Below are positions 1-12,630 of a stretch of 64,000 nt of DNA, piece after piece; the first letter of the stretch is position 1, and each line of letters begins with the position of its first letter. Source of the stretch: Picocystis sp. L7 (Eukaryota; Chlorophyta; Picocystophyceae; Picocystales; Picocystaceae); NCBI GenBank assembly GCA_020975725.1, contig QXJR01000005.1, forward strand, positions 62,001 to 126,000, in the 5' to 3' direction. The position numbers were made by a program, and so were the translations under genes. The notes beneath the pieces are model-generated. The model worked only from the letters and a program-made list of their open reading frames with translations, made no database searches and was not told the DNA's origin.

Positions 1-1
1 T

Positions 2-208
2 TGGGTTTGGACTTGGTGGCGCCGGATGGGTTTCCCCTTCGATTTTCGTCCGCACAACTCTATTGAATTGGAGTCAAATGACCTAGGCACGCACAGGAGG
101 GGGACACAGTTGGCACGAACCTCCCTCGACAATGAACGAATCACCCTGGAGGACGCACGAAACCAGGCAGAGGCCAAACCAGTGGCGGTTCCTGGTCTCC
201 GCCTGTGA
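2..208 (+). CDS. possible 3' exon of a gene running in from the left (partial)
   Basis: The frame is open from the window edge to a TGA at 206-208. The last 35 or so residues have a natural amino-acid mix (TSLDNERITLEDARNQAEAK is part of it). An acceptor-like CAG lies near 110, so only the distal part may be coding. No family is recognised. It could equally be chance open sequence in the intergenic region that follows the glutaredoxin gene, which ends tail-on at 384. Confidence 0.2.
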   Translation, partial: WVWTWWRRMGFPFDFRPHNSIELESNDLGTHRRGTQLARTSLDNERITLEDARNQAEAKPVAVPGLRL

Positions 209-383
209 GACGCCCATGAGCGAGGCTTGCCCGAACGTGGATCACAGACAACGGGTGCGTTCCTCGTTCTCTTGCATGAGGAAGGCGCTTTCAGCGCGAC
301 CGTGGAAGTTGAATCGAGGGTCCGTTGTCTCGTTCGTTTCGGACCACCACCTTCGCTTCCTTTCGGTCGTCTTCTTCTTTCCT

Positions 384-839
384 TCACGTTCGTTGCAGTT
401 TTTGGTCCAGGTCCCCAGTTTCGTGCATGTTGATGAGGATGTCTGCGCCACCCACGAACTCACCATCGATGAACACTTGAGGTATGGTGGGCCATTCGGT
501 GTATCTCTTGATCCCTTCGCGCAAGTCCGGATCTTCGAGCACGTTCCTGGCGCCGAATTCCGCGCCGTGGGCACGCAGCACTTGTACGACGACGTTGCTG
601 AACCCGCACATGGGCGCATCCGGCGTGCCTTTCATGTACACCATGATCCGATGGTCCTGGACGTCCTTCTGTATGGATTCCGACACGTCTTGGTTCGTGT
701 TTTTGTACTGGGTCTGGAAATCTTCGTGGGAGTCGTCACCCCCTTGTGCGGCCATTCCGCGTCCCATCCGTTCCAGTTCCATCCTCCACGTCCGCTGGAC
801 GGTTCGTCTCGCACATCCTTGCAGTGCGTTTCGGAGCAT
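384..839 (-). CDS. monothiol glutaredoxin (Grx5/GRXS type)
   Basis: Predicted 151 residues. Residues 52-148 form a glutaredoxin fold with the monothiol active site CGFS (C78-S81), the upstream lysine of the YMKGTP motif (K70), the cis-proline stretch WPTIPQVFIDGEFVGG and the conserved GGAD turn. In this family these residues bind a [2Fe-2S] cluster with glutathione, and the protein passes clusters on during Fe-S biogenesis. The first 50 residues are Arg-rich with few acids up to residue 34, which suggests a mitochondrial (less likely plastid) targeting peptide. The ATG at 839 is the first in frame after a run of non-ATG codons; the frame stays open a little further upstream. No intron is needed. 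The CGFS class is near certain; the compartment is inferred. Confidence 0.93.
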   Translation of the reverse strand: MLRNALQGCARRTVQRTWRMELERMGRGMAAQGGDDSHEDFQTQYKNTNQDVSESIQKDVQDHRIMVYMKGTPDAPMCGFSNVVVQVLRAHGAEFGARNVLEDPDLREGIKRYTEWPTIPQVFIDGEFVGGADILINMHETGDLDQKLQRT

Positions 840-2864
840 GGCGTTGGATTGGACGCCTTGGCGTGGATGCAACAGCGCAACACCCACCTGACGATGGAAC
901 GTCGACGAATGGGTCCGATGGGAAGGGAAGACCGTACATCCATTCGATTCCCCATGGGTTGACCCAGGAGAAAGGGGGACGGTGACCCCAGGTGTTCGAT
1001 GGATCCATCGGGTTCACCAGGAACATCGAACCAGGAGACCCGCGTCCATGGACAAGATGGAGCGTTCGGATCCGTTCCTGGGGGACCTCGTTCGTACCAT
1101 CCACGTGGAGGAAGGGCAAGAGAGACGGGTCGAACGAGACGGCAAAACCTAGAGGACAAGAGGAAGGTAGACCACGGACGGATCTTACTCACCCTCGAAA
1201 TGTCCGTCGCACACCCATCCATCCCCGTGCCCATGGGATTTACCGAATCAGGGTTCATGCATCCGTCCTTTGTCCATGTCCATCCTCGGATGGGAGGGGT
1301 TGCACGCTACCTGCTCAAGCGAAAGCAACGCAAGGTTTTAGCCACTCCTTTCCAATGGCGGAAAGTGGATGAACAATCCACACGGAGGAAAGCGTGGCAT
1401 GATGACGAAGATGAAACTCAGATTTATCACCACAAGCATGTTGATGGGACGGTCGAGGGAACGTTCGGTCATGCACAAGGCGGCCCTTCTCGCACCGGCG
1501 ACGATGTTCTTAGAAGCCTTGCGTGTGGGAAAACCATAGCTTTAGGGAAAGCACGGACCGTGGTTCAAGATGGTCCAAGAACCCCACGGCATGTCTTGCC
1601 GAGGCGCCGCCTTCCATTCGCATCGAGGCACTTTGGCAAGAGTGCGGTCGCCTCGTCCATGGGTGTTCTTCCGTCCAGATGCAATTTGGAACCATTTCGC
1701 TTGATAGGCCATGTCATTACGGGCTTCTCGTCGGATTCGCGCGGAATTCGACTCTTGGTCATTAGTTGCGACATGGAAGGTTGGGGGCGCCGATCGATAT
1801 GGCATTGCACGTCCCATCACGTTACTCGTTTTCCGAGTTCCCACGTTCGTCGTACGTTAAAGAAAGCACGTGTTGTATGGGGGATACGTCCTGGACCATG
1901 TAGGCATCCACGAACCACCTTCGAAAGGGCCAGGCTCCATCCCCGCAAGGAATGCTATCTGTAGGCTTTCGTTGATGTAGCGTAGGCGATTGACATTTGT
2001 TCTTCGTTTGTAGCAACCGTGCGATTTTGTGCGTACGCATGGCCATCCCCAACATGATGTATCTCTCAACCGTCCACCTCCTCGGGTGCCTTCCGAAGGA
2101 ACCGAAGAAGAACCCAGGTAGGGATCCTCCTAGAAAGGGAAAAACCCTGGGTTCGATCCCAGGTCTCCCCCCTTGGATCACCGCATGAGATGGGTATCGA
2201 CCCTGGGTCTTCTCGAAGGGGGTGGGAGGGTTTTTCCGGACTGGGGTCGAAAAGGCGCGAAACTCACCCGAGAAGTCCCGCCCAGATCCTCGTCTTTGTT
2301 CTTCATCACCGCGTCACACGTCTCTTCCTTCCATCGAAGGACACGTCGACGCACCTGGACCAGCGAGGGACGACGAAAAAAAGGTAAGGATGTCCATCTC
2401 GTCGTGTGGGAGGGGTTGGACGTCCACGCGTGGATCGATCGTCGGACGACGAGAATCAGGTCGAGACGAAAGAAACCACGGGACACAGTGATCATGCATG
2501 CGTCGCATGTACTCACGACAACCAACCATCGTACACGATGGTCGAGTGTCCTAGAAGCCAACGTCAAAAAGGACATGAGAAGGTTGCCTCGGAAAGGAGA
2601 TCCTTGCCCAGACACGAGTCGAAAGGGAGATCAGACGAATCCGCGAGTAGAGAAAAAGAAAAAAGACCACGTCAAGACCAACGATCTGCCGTTGAACGAA
2701 ACCAAATACGAATCTACGCGACGGAAGGACGGAGCATGCAGATTCACGTTTCGTGGGTGGATGGGAGATGGCGAAGGATCAACAATGTTGATGGACGTTC
2801 GAAGCTGACGTGGTGGCGATGGTATGCTTGCTGATCTTCAGGGACCCATCGATCGAAAATCGAG
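840..2864. other. intergenic stretch without a recognised gene
   Basis: About 2 kb between the glutaredoxin start and the actin start, so it should hold both promoters. Open frames here (for example plus strand 999-1964) have no recognisable domain. The segment 1370-2060 has lower GC and looks like decayed repeat DNA. At 2100-2175 there is an imperfect inverted repeat built on ACCCAGG/CCTGGGT with a tRNA-T-loop-like GGGTTCGATCCC, but no tRNA could be folded. The last 600 bases before actin are rich in CGACG, GGACGA and GATCG words. No TATA box could be assigned with confidence. Confidence 0.6.
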
Positions 2865-4158
2865 ATGGCCGAAGAAGGAGAAATTTCCGCCATCGTGTGC
2901 GACAATGGATCGGTAAGTCCACGTGTTCGATCGCTCTCCAGACATGCGCTGCAGGTCTTAGCAGAGGCAGAAGAGGACGATGCCACCTTGAAAATCAGGA
3001 CGATGGGATCCTCGTTCTGTTTGCTGACCCTGGCTCTGTGGCCCCCTCCTGCGCGTTGATCGGTCATACCAGGGAATGGTCAAGGCCGGATTCGCCCTGG
3101 ATGACGCCCCTCGCACCGTCTTTCCCAGTATCATCGGACGTCCTAGACACCAAGGTGTGATGGTTGGCATGGGTCAAAAAGAAGTGTATGTGGGAGACGA
3201 AGCTCAATCCAAGCGTGGTATTCTGAGCTTGAAGTACCCGATTGAACATGGCATTGTCACGAACTGGGACGATATGGAGAAGATCTGGCATCATACTTTC
3301 TACAACGAATTGCGCGTGGCTCCCGATGAACACCCCGTGCTGTTGACTGAGGCTCCTTTGAACCCTAAAGCAAATCGGGAGAAGATGACCCAGATCATGT
3401 TTGAGACCTTCAATGTTCCTGCCATGTATGTCGCAATCCAGGCTGTTCTGTCACTTTATGCTTCAGGACGTACCACCGGTATCGTTCTTGATTCAGGAGA
3501 TGGTGTGACACACACTGTGCCAATCTACGAAGGTTATGCGCTCCCCCATGCCATACTGCGCCTGGACTTGGCCGGAAGGGACCTCACGGATTATCTGATG
3601 AAGATTCTGACCGAACGTGGCTACTCCTTTACCACCAGTGCGGAGAGGGAAATCGTTCGTGAGATTAAAGAAGATCTGGCGTACGTGGCGGAGGACTTTG
3701 CGGCAGAAATGGCTACTGCTGAAGCCAGCTCTGAGTGCGAGAAAGACTTTGAACTGCCAGATGGCCAGACAATCACGGTGGGAAGTGAGCGTTTCAGGTG
3801 CCCAGAGGTGCTATTCCAGCCACAACTGATTGGACTCGAACATGCTGGAATTGCCGACACAACGTTCAGCTCCATCATGAAGAGCGATGTGGACATCAGA
3901 AAGGACTTGTACAACAACATCGTACTCTCTGGTGGAACGACAATGTTCCCTGGAATCGCCGAGCGCCTTACCAAGGAAATCAACAACCTGGCCCCAAGCA
4001 GCATGAAGGTGAAGGTAGTCGCACCACCAGAAAGGAAATATAGCGTCTTCATGGGTGGATCAATCCTTGCCTCGCTTTCTACATTCCAGCAGCTGTGGAT
4101 TTCTAAACAAGATTACGAAGAGGCAGGTCCAAGCATTGTGCACCGCAGGTGCTTCTAA
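2865..4158 (+). CDS. actin
   Basis: Exon 1 is 2865-2912 (16 codons) and exon 2 is 3073-4158. The 160-base intron begins GTAAGT and ends CAG, and splits the conserved DNGS|GMVKAGF near the N terminus. The product is 377 residues, the normal length. Nearly all actin hallmarks are intact: the phosphate-1 loop [21 protein letters not shown], the [20 protein letters not shown] segment, LDSGDGV, the phosphate-2 region and the HRRCF C terminus. It forms cytoskeletal filaments with ATP. Oddities: AGFALDD where almost all conventional actins have AGFAGDD, a [10 protein letters not shown] variant, and a divergent subdomain-4 region around residues 225-240 ([19 protein letters not shown]). These mark a fast-evolving but apparently functional conventional actin rather than an actin-related protein. 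Confidence 0.97.
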
Positions 4159-6028
4159 ACCGATCACTTGGCTAGGACAGACAGCTGTCCATGTACTTCA
4201 CTCCTTTAATCGTGCATTTGCCTTGATACCTTATTGAAAAGTAGGATTCAACTACTTGTTACACGTTAACCTCTAATCCATCTGCTTTCTGCCTTTTGAT
4301 TATTGGAATTCGTCAACTTGCATATAGAGAGAGGCGTCGCCTGCCCGTCCATTGTGCTTGAATGCTTGCTTCAAAATCTACTTGGACCTCCGCTGCCATT
4401 ATGTGCAATTTTTGGCCGTGGAGTTGCGGCTCGAAAATGGTGATCTCACCAGCAACTTTCATGCATAACTTGGGCTGCCCATCCGTCCTCGATGGTGCTT
4501 GAAGTAGTTGGTTGCATGATTTCCCCTTGAAGCCTGAAGGGCCCAAAATTAGTTGCATAACCTCCCCCCTCACGCATCTAGAAAACAGTACTCACAAACA
4601 TGCATACTCATCTTTTGCCGTTGTTGATGGCTTTGTCCATCACATTGAAAATATCAAGAATAGGCTCCAAGAAAATGAGCTGCACTCCCCTAGCATTGCG
4701 TCCTCCGATCGAGACCACGAGGATTAGCTTGTGCTGAAAAAGCACAACGATGAGTTTGAAGGTAAGAAGACAAAACGTTCGTTCTCGAAGCTCTTTGAAT
4801 GACAACATTCATCTTGTCATTCATGTGGTGCCCAAAGTACAAGATACTTTGTAGGTATATCTAAGCGTTCATGAGCTGTTGTTGCAAACAAGGTCTTCAA
4901 ATGCTATTCTTGTTCATCGAGCACAAACAACATACGGAGTTGAGACTCCGACCTCCTAGGACTCATTCAAAATGATGATGTAGTGCATGTGCTACAAACA
5001 TCGACCATAGAACTGTCATTAGCGCATGGGTGCCTTATCTTAGGGAAAGGGAGACGTCTTGATAATCCGTTTGACATACACCAAACAAGCTAATGGCCAT
5101 CGATGTTGATCCTCCATGCAGAAAAAAGCATCATGGTGCAAGGCTTTCTCATTCGGAGTACATATATGCTAAGTTAAAGAGGAGGCATCAAAATTCGAAC
5201 ACATTTGGAAGGTACTGTCTTTATAGATGAATACCACTTCGTGGTCGTGAAAGAACCGCTGGTTGCACATACGAAGCTCGAAATTTACATACCGAGCTAT
5301 GTACGACTTAAATTTTTTTTTGGAGTTTTTCTTGGAAAGGGTTATGAGGGGAATTCTTTAAGTTGTGTTGGTCTTGCGGGGGCAGAAAGACCACGAGGTA
5401 TAGATCTTAAAACCCCGTACTTTTGCTTCGTTCCTTCTTTCTTGGTTGCCGTCTCCATATTAGAGCCGTGAAGGAAGGAAGAACTCGCTCGCGCGGAACG
5501 TGCAGCGAAGCTTTCTTCCTACCCACACGTCGAATCCATTTTGCTTGAGCTACGGAGTTTTGGTACACCACGTTGGCATTCCGGGAGTTTGTTTAGTCCA
5601 GTTGGGCATTCGAATTGTGCCACGCATGTTCCTCAATGAATAGTTTTCCGTTCGAATCCAAGCTACTCATCCTCTCGAAAGGACGAGGACGGTTCCCTTG
5701 GCACCATCGTGCTTCCTTCGATCCCCTTGGGATGAGGTTGGGGATTTGTAGGGGAAGGTTGTTTGGTCCATGTGGTTGGATCTTTTCCCCATGGGTTCTG
5801 GCTCCAATTCTTCACCTTCCCTTTCTGGGTGCAGGGCACAACGCCATCATTGCGAGGGTGGTGCCCGACATCAGTGGTTGGTGGAGGATCTCCATCGCCA
5901 CTGGGACCATTTTGGAAAGGAAGAGGGGGCGTGTGCCGTGGTCCATTTGCACACTTGTCCGAAGGAAGAGGATCCACCACCACCACCAGAAGCACCACGA
6001 CCAGAACCCACCAACATCCGCGTGGAAC
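4159..6028. other. actin 3' flank, decayed DNA and 5' flank of DUS1
   Basis: Roughly 4160-4310 is probably the actin 3' UTR. From 4310 to about 5500 the DNA is AT-richer and holds only short open frames without recognisable domains; I read it as old repeat debris. From 5640 composition returns to that of host promoters. A plus-strand open frame at 5770-6126, out of phase with the downstream DUS1 frame, has coding-like composition (acidic, with a run of prolines) and is preceded by a good pyrimidine tract and acceptor at about 5805-5835. It may be an upstream exon of DUS1 or a separate small gene. Confidence 0.5.
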
Positions 6029-7402
6029 ATGAAACCAAACTGGGAACCGCCGCCACTGCCTGCCTGGCCCACCGCATGCGGACTGCCAACGTTGGTGGCG
6101 TCCGACGAAAGGCAGACGAGGCGTGATGGATACGTTCATGCAGGCCGAAATCAGGTTTGCGAAGGACCGTGGAAGGAGAAGAAACCGGAAGCATGGGCGT
6201 GGTGGAAGCAGATGGGAGCACCCAAGTACTGGGTAGCACCCATGGTTGATCAAAGCGAACTCGCCTTTCGCCTCCTGTGCAAAAAGAACGGGACGGAAGG
6301 AGCATACACACCTATGATACATGCACGGATGTTCTTGACCGATCCAATCTACAGGACAGAGGCTTTCACCTCCTTGGTCGGCACCCCCTCGGAAGGATCA
6401 GGGACAGATATGAAGGCTGATCCAAACGCAGACGACCGGCCGCTGATCGCTCAATTCTGTGCCAACGATGGCGAAATTTGGCTGGAAGCAGCCCAAGCTG
6501 TGGCACCCTACGTAGATGCCGTCGACTTGAATCTTGGGTGCCCCCAACGGATTGCCAGAAGAGGCAAGTACGGCGCATTCCTCATGGACCACCTGGAGAA
6601 CGTGGAAACCATGGTGAAGTATGTAGTCGCTAGACTAAATGTGCCTGTAACTGCTAAAATCCGAGTGTTTGATGACTTGGCATCAACCCTAGCATACGCG
6701 AAGATGCTTGAGCAGGCAGGTTGCTCCATGGTTGCGGTCCACGGACGCACGCGAGACATGAAAAGAGCAAGGGAGTATCCGCCAGATTGGAGGGCCATTC
6801 GTGCAGTCAGGGAAGCAGTCAACATCCCTGTGCTTGCAAATGGGGGTGTCCGGAGTTTAGAGGAAGCAAACGCTTTGATGGCTTTTACTGGGGCACAGGG
6901 CGTTCTCAGTGCAGAACCATTGCTGGAAAACCCAGCGATCTTTAAGCCCAGAAGCGTGGTTGAAGACGGCATCAAAGACGGTGCCGAGCCGTCTGGGCGT
7001 GAAATGGCCCTTGAGAAGGCCAAGCTTCTCACAGAGTACTTGGATTTAACGAAAGAGCACGAGACGCCTCTTCGGATGATCAAGGCCCACATGCATCGAA
7101 TGGCAGGAAAGTGGCTGGCAGAATTTGTGGACCTTAGAGAGGCTATCAATGCTAAAACTCCTCCGCCGGACAGAACCAAGTTGGAAGAGATTGGGGGAGA
7201 GATTTCGCGACGGATACACGCAGCCGTTCGTGCTGGGAGATACGATGCTATCCCCAAGCTCACTGAACGGGCATTGGCACGACTAGAGCAAGAAGAGGCA
7301 AAGGAACTTGCCATCTCACAGCAAACAGCGGAAGAAGACAATGCAGCTGCCCCTCCTTCAGTTACAGCTACCTTATCTCCCGGCACGGTGAAGGCTGTAT
7401 AA
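6029..7402 (+). CDS. tRNA-dihydrouridine synthase 1 (DUS1, positions 16/17)
   Basis: As drawn, 457 residues. The Dus TIM barrel starts at about residue 60 with AWAWWKQMGAPKYWVAPMVD, closely like plant DUS1. It continues through QFCAND, the signature VDLNLGCPQRIARRGKYGAF with the catalytic cysteine, the FMN-binding HGRTRD segment and ANGGVRSLEEA. A helical C-terminal domain and an Ala/Glu-rich tail follow. The enzyme is an FMN/NADPH-dependent reductase that converts uridine to dihydrouridine in the tRNA D-loop. The N terminus is uncertain: the frame is open upstream, 6029 is only the nearest ATG that keeps the conserved AWAWW stretch, and an intron joining the 5770-6126 frame to this one is possible. 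It is convergent with eIF2-alpha, whose stop lies 262 bases beyond its own. Confidence 0.93.
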   Translation: MKPNWEPPPLPAWPTACGLPTLVASDERQTRRDGYVHAGRNQVCEGPWKEKKPEAWAWWKQMGAPKYWVAPMVDQSELAFRLLCKKNGTEGAYTPMIHARMFLTDPIYRTEAFTSLVGTPSEGSGTDMKADPNADDRPLIAQFCANDGEIWLEAAQAVAPYVDAVDLNLGCPQRIARRGKYGAFLMDHLENVETMVKYVVARLNVPVTAKIRVFDDLASTLAYAKMLEQAGCSMVAVHGRTRDMKRAREYPPDWRAIRAVREAVNIPVLANGGVRSLEEANALMAFTGAQGVLSAEPLLENPAIFKPRSVVEDGIKDGAEPSGREMALEKAKLLTEYLDLTKEHETPLRMIKAHMHRMAGKWLAEFVDLREAINAKTPPPDRTKLEEIGGEISRRIHAAVRAGRYDAIPKLTERALARLEQEEAKELAISQQTAEEDNAAAPPSVTATLSPGTVKAV

Positions 7403-7664
7403 GGCATTCGGACCACGTACACACCACCTCCCTTACATAAACTATCCTGAACACCGCTTTCTTTGGCCGCTACTGCGCATTTCAAAGAGGAACCAGCTCT
7501 TTTCCATACTGCCGCATCCAGCCGTTGCAAAATAGCAATGTATTTTCCATTCTGAAAAGATGAACGTTTATTACTCAGTCACCACGGCAGGGCTTGCTTA
7601 CTTCTTTGCAGTTTTTGTTGTTGCACTTTTGGGAGAGAAACAAAAGTAATGCCACTCCAATGGA

Positions 7665-9235
<1,571 letters not shown>

Positions 9236-9689
9236 GGCGCCGCCGGTGTGGTTCTCGTCCTTCCTATTTCCACTTCCCCATCCCTTGGGAAGGGGGGTGG
9301 ATTCCTCTCCAGTCGGATCCTCGGTCCCCGTTCCCTTTCGATTCCGGTCTTCTATCCATCCTCGTCCCTTTCCCATCCGAGTGGGTTCCAACCGACCCGT
9401 AGGAGAGAAGGAGGGAAGAAGAAGGAGAAGGACCGGGGGAGAGGGGAATCCCTCCCTTGTCCCTCTCGATCCGTGGCGACGGTCTTCCCCATCCAAGAGG
9501 AAGGGATGGGAGGATCGATGAAAAGGGATTCGAACCCGAAGGAAAGGAGGGTCTCCATCGATGACCATTGGAGACCGGTGTGGATGCCCATCCACCACCC
9601 CCGAAAGGGAGGGGGGGATCGGGGCGACGTGGAACCCATCCGAACCCAACCGAGAAAGATAAGAAGACGAGACATCGCGGAAAGGAACC
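9236..9689. promoter_or_regulatory. probable bidirectional promoter between eIF2-alpha and the DUF2854 gene
   Basis: This 454-base gap separates two divergent start codons. It is strongly strand-biased in short blocks: pyrimidine runs such as TCCCATCC, TTCCTATTTCC and TTCCCC up to about 9370, then purine runs such as GGAGAGAAGGAGGGAAGAAG to about 9660. GATCC and GATCG words recur, as in other promoter gaps of this window (36.4-37.9, 45.8-46.4 and 48.7-49.5 kb). Promoter function is inferred from position and composition, not from a recognised factor site. Confidence 0.45.
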
Positions 9690-10577
9690 ATGGGACTCGT
9701 CCAGATGGAAACCAGCGGATCTGTATGCGCACGGCCAAGCATCCATCCATGCACGTGGAAACGAACCCGAAGAAACCAACGGAATCGACCACGTCCGACG
9801 GAGGACACCGCTGCCAACGCAAGGAAGACGTACCTGCGCAACAACCGATGCCACCGACGACACGTCGATGCCAAGAGGGTGACCTGCGCTTCGAACGGAA
9901 GGGACGAAAGCGGAGACATGGTGGTGGACGATCAATTCAGCATCACCAGGGTGTCCTTCGGCACCATCGGACTGGTCACCGGCGTGGGCCTGCTCGTGTA
10001 CGGCTTCGGCGCATACTTCGACCTGCTGCCCGGTGGAAGCCTGTCCGCCCTCATGCTCATCTACGGATTCCCAGCGACCATCGTGGGATTCGCACTCAAG
10101 TACGCAGAACTCAAACCCGTGCCCTGCAAAACCACAACACAAGCCACCCAGCTGAGGGAGACCAAAGCCACCGACATCCAAAAACAAGTGCGACAGGATA
10201 CGACCAGGTACAGGTACGGAGACGAACAACACCTCGAAGAGGCGTTGGAACGGATCTTCCGTTACGGGAAAGCAGAAGGCATACCCAGGAGGTACGGACC
10301 CGAACTGCGTGCCTTGAGAGAGGAAGTGGTGGACGGAGAGTATGCCCTGGTCCTGGAATTCGAATCTCCCAAACTCACCGTGGAACAGTGGATGGATCGA
10401 CTGCCCAAGTTCCAATCGTTCTTCGGACCAGGCATCGTGGCGAAGATGAATCCCGTGCCCGGTGGCATGGACGTGGCGCTCATCACCGATGGGTCCGGAT
10501 TGGGGAAGGATGGGAAGGACCAAGGCGAGGTGCTGCCCCCCCTCATGCCTGGAATGCCAGCAAGGAGGAAAGAATGA
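9690..10577 (+). CDS. DUF2854 family protein, probably plastid-targeted
   Basis: As drawn, 295 residues. From about residue 75 the protein matches the cyanobacterial/plastid DUF2854 pattern: two adjacent hydrophobic segments (ITRVSFGTIGLVTGVGLLVY and LSALMLIYGFPATIVGFALK), then YAELKPVPC, the QVRQDTTRYRYGDEQHLEEA block, YALVLEFESP and FFGPGIVAKM. The biochemical role of the family is unknown; a thylakoid or envelope membrane location is inferred from the two membrane segments. The leader is Arg/Asn-rich and ends in KRVTCASNG, which resembles a transit-peptide cleavage region. The start is uncertain, because the first 60 residues look less like coding DNA and a short first intron would be hard to see. 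It is good evidence that the host has or had a plastid. Confidence 0.82.
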   Translation: MGLVQMETSGSVCARPSIHPCTWKRTRRNQRNRPRPTEDTAANARKTYLRNNRCHRRHVDAKRVTCASNGRDESGDMVVDDQFSITRVSFGTIGLVTGVGLLVYGFGAYFDLLPGGSLSALMLIYGFPATIVGFALKYAELKPVPCKTTTQATQLRETKATDIQKQVRQDTTRYRYGDEQHLEEALERIFRYGKAEGIPRRYGPELRALREEVVDGEYALVLEFESPKLTVEQWMDRLPKFQSFFGPGIVAKMNPVPGGMDVALITDGSGLGKDGKDQGEVLPPLMPGMPARRKE

Positions 10578-12630
10578 ACGGATGCCTCCTGGGGACATGC
10601 GAGGCCCTTGATGCGCGCGTCCCACCCCGCACGGCAAGGTTGCAGTCTGCAGCAGGTGTGGCATGCTGGCGATCCCCGGCTGGCGAGAAACCTCACCGTG
10701 TTCCGGCAATCGCGGTGAGCGAAGCAGAAAGACTGGACCCTCCTCCTCCCGGGTTTCATGTTCGGCGATTGGTGCTTGATCAAAAGCTCTGGAACTGGTA
10801 TCTTTTGTTGGAGCCGACAACGGCAGGAAAGCCCTGTAATTGAAGCGAAGGCTTGCGGAGGGTTTATCCTTGCCTTGTGCGGACGTTTTGCTTGTGCAAG
10901 TGGCCCCACTTGTTGATTTGGTGCGTGCTTCTCCTGTTCGAACGAACGCGGTAGGCAAACTTCGATTGCTTGACACACTGGGAATGTTTGGTCTCGCGTT
11001 CTGGACCAACACAAGCTAATTCTTCGAATCCACTTCGCACACCTGCTGCGCAGACTGTAGCACGGGCGCGAGTCCCGTCCACGTTGCTCCTTGAAGCGTG
11101 GACCAATATCGTGCAATCAGACAGCAATTTAACTTCGGCCAACTACAATGCTAGAGGAATCTATCAATTGTTCTTGTCATGTTCCCCTACCAATTGTGTT
11201 CAAAGCAAGAAGGATGCATTGGTTCTCTACAGGCACGCCGTAAACGGTTTGCCTGCTTGGTAGAAATCGTTGGGAAGGGAATCGACCTATCCGAGGCCAA
11301 ACGGCTTCCTTCAAGAATCAGTTAAAAAAACTCGCGACTTCGAATGGTGACTTTTCATCCTTCACCATTTTCATCCAGTATGCTTGGGATACCAAACCTT
11401 TGAATTGTGCAATTCTAGAATTCAAACACCGGTGATTTTTCATGTGCGGAGGTCGATGCAAAAGTTTTTTATGTATTGCCACGTCCAAAGCTTCAATTTC
11501 GCTAGTAAGGTATTTCACTCCAAGCAAACTCTTTTACAGTGCAAAAAAACTTTACGCACAATTTTCTAATTGTATACATGGCTTGATACCAACACAACAT
11601 GCAATTCGACGGCACTCTATCCGTCAACCATCTTTGGGCATGTGTAGGTTTTGGAAAAACTTCGACTTGGCCGTGGATTTCTCGTATCAACTCGTGGCAA
11701 ATGATGACCCTCTTGACAGATGTACGGTCTGCTCGATGAGACATTGTATCGCAAGTCTTGAAACCTTGCGCCGAAGCTGTGCTACTCGAGGCTCCCTTGG
11801 AATGCTTGCAGGTGAAAAGTGTTGTTGGTGGGAAACCACTTGCTCAAGCGTACTGGCAACGTGATCGGGAAGGCGTCGCATGAGAAGAAACACCAAGAAT
11901 TGACGAAGGAAGGAACACTGAAGTTCAAACGAAATGTAGATTATGTATGAGCGACAAAGACTTGCAATCTGCATTGGTCTCAATATTCGAATGCCAATTC
12001 TATGCAATGAATCCAGACTATGCACCTTCGCTTCTGTTCTCGTCTTTCGCCAAGACTCTTTTGCCTTGAAGTAGATCATTGATTGCTTTCTGCGATTGCA
12101 AACAAGCCTTTGGTCTTGCGATTGTAGCTTGGCAACCGAACAGCTGGGTGACCCCAACAACCACATTGGTAATGGTTGGGCAACGTGTTTTGATCCTCAT
12201 CCAGTGGGTAGGATGTAAGAGGGGAATTTTCGATCGCCCATGGCTTTGTTCGTTTTCTTTCTTCGCCTTGGTGAAGGTAATACACGCATCTCGAAGGAGA
12301 GTAGGTCTCTCTCATCTTCGTTCGTGTTTTCATGCGTCGATTCATGCATGCCTGGTCGAACGTTGGCGATCCCACGGACGAGTTCAATTCGTTGAAAGGA
12401 CAGTCGTCGGTTCCTTTTCGTCAATGTTGCGTGGGTAATGGATGAGACAAAGATTCCGTCGAGGGATTGCGAGGGGCTTCGAAACCCGCACTCCCGTGCA
12501 TTCCTCTCGACTCTTTCCTCCACGCAAAAGGCGGCCATGTTGGTTTGCGAGTCTGGCGATGGATCGGGGAAGGGGCGGGAGACAGGGTGGACAACCCGCC
12601 GCGTCTCATCCGAGACGTGGTACGAGACGA
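10578..12630. other. intergenic and decayed DNA
   Basis: The first 700 bases follow the DUF2854 stop without a recognisable gene. About 11,260-12,250 is AT-richer. Its minus strand holds several short open stretches with a protein-like look but no recognisable domain, the remains of some old repeat or pseudogene too worn to name. From 12,300 the composition turns back to host promoter type, leading into the RING/PHD gene. No RNA gene was seen. Confidence 0.45.

Noticed and set aside
2085-2175. tRNA gene suggested by GGGTTCGATCCC
   Set aside because: The T-arm-like sequence has a mismatch within the stem, and there is no A-box, D-arm or acceptor stem on either strand.
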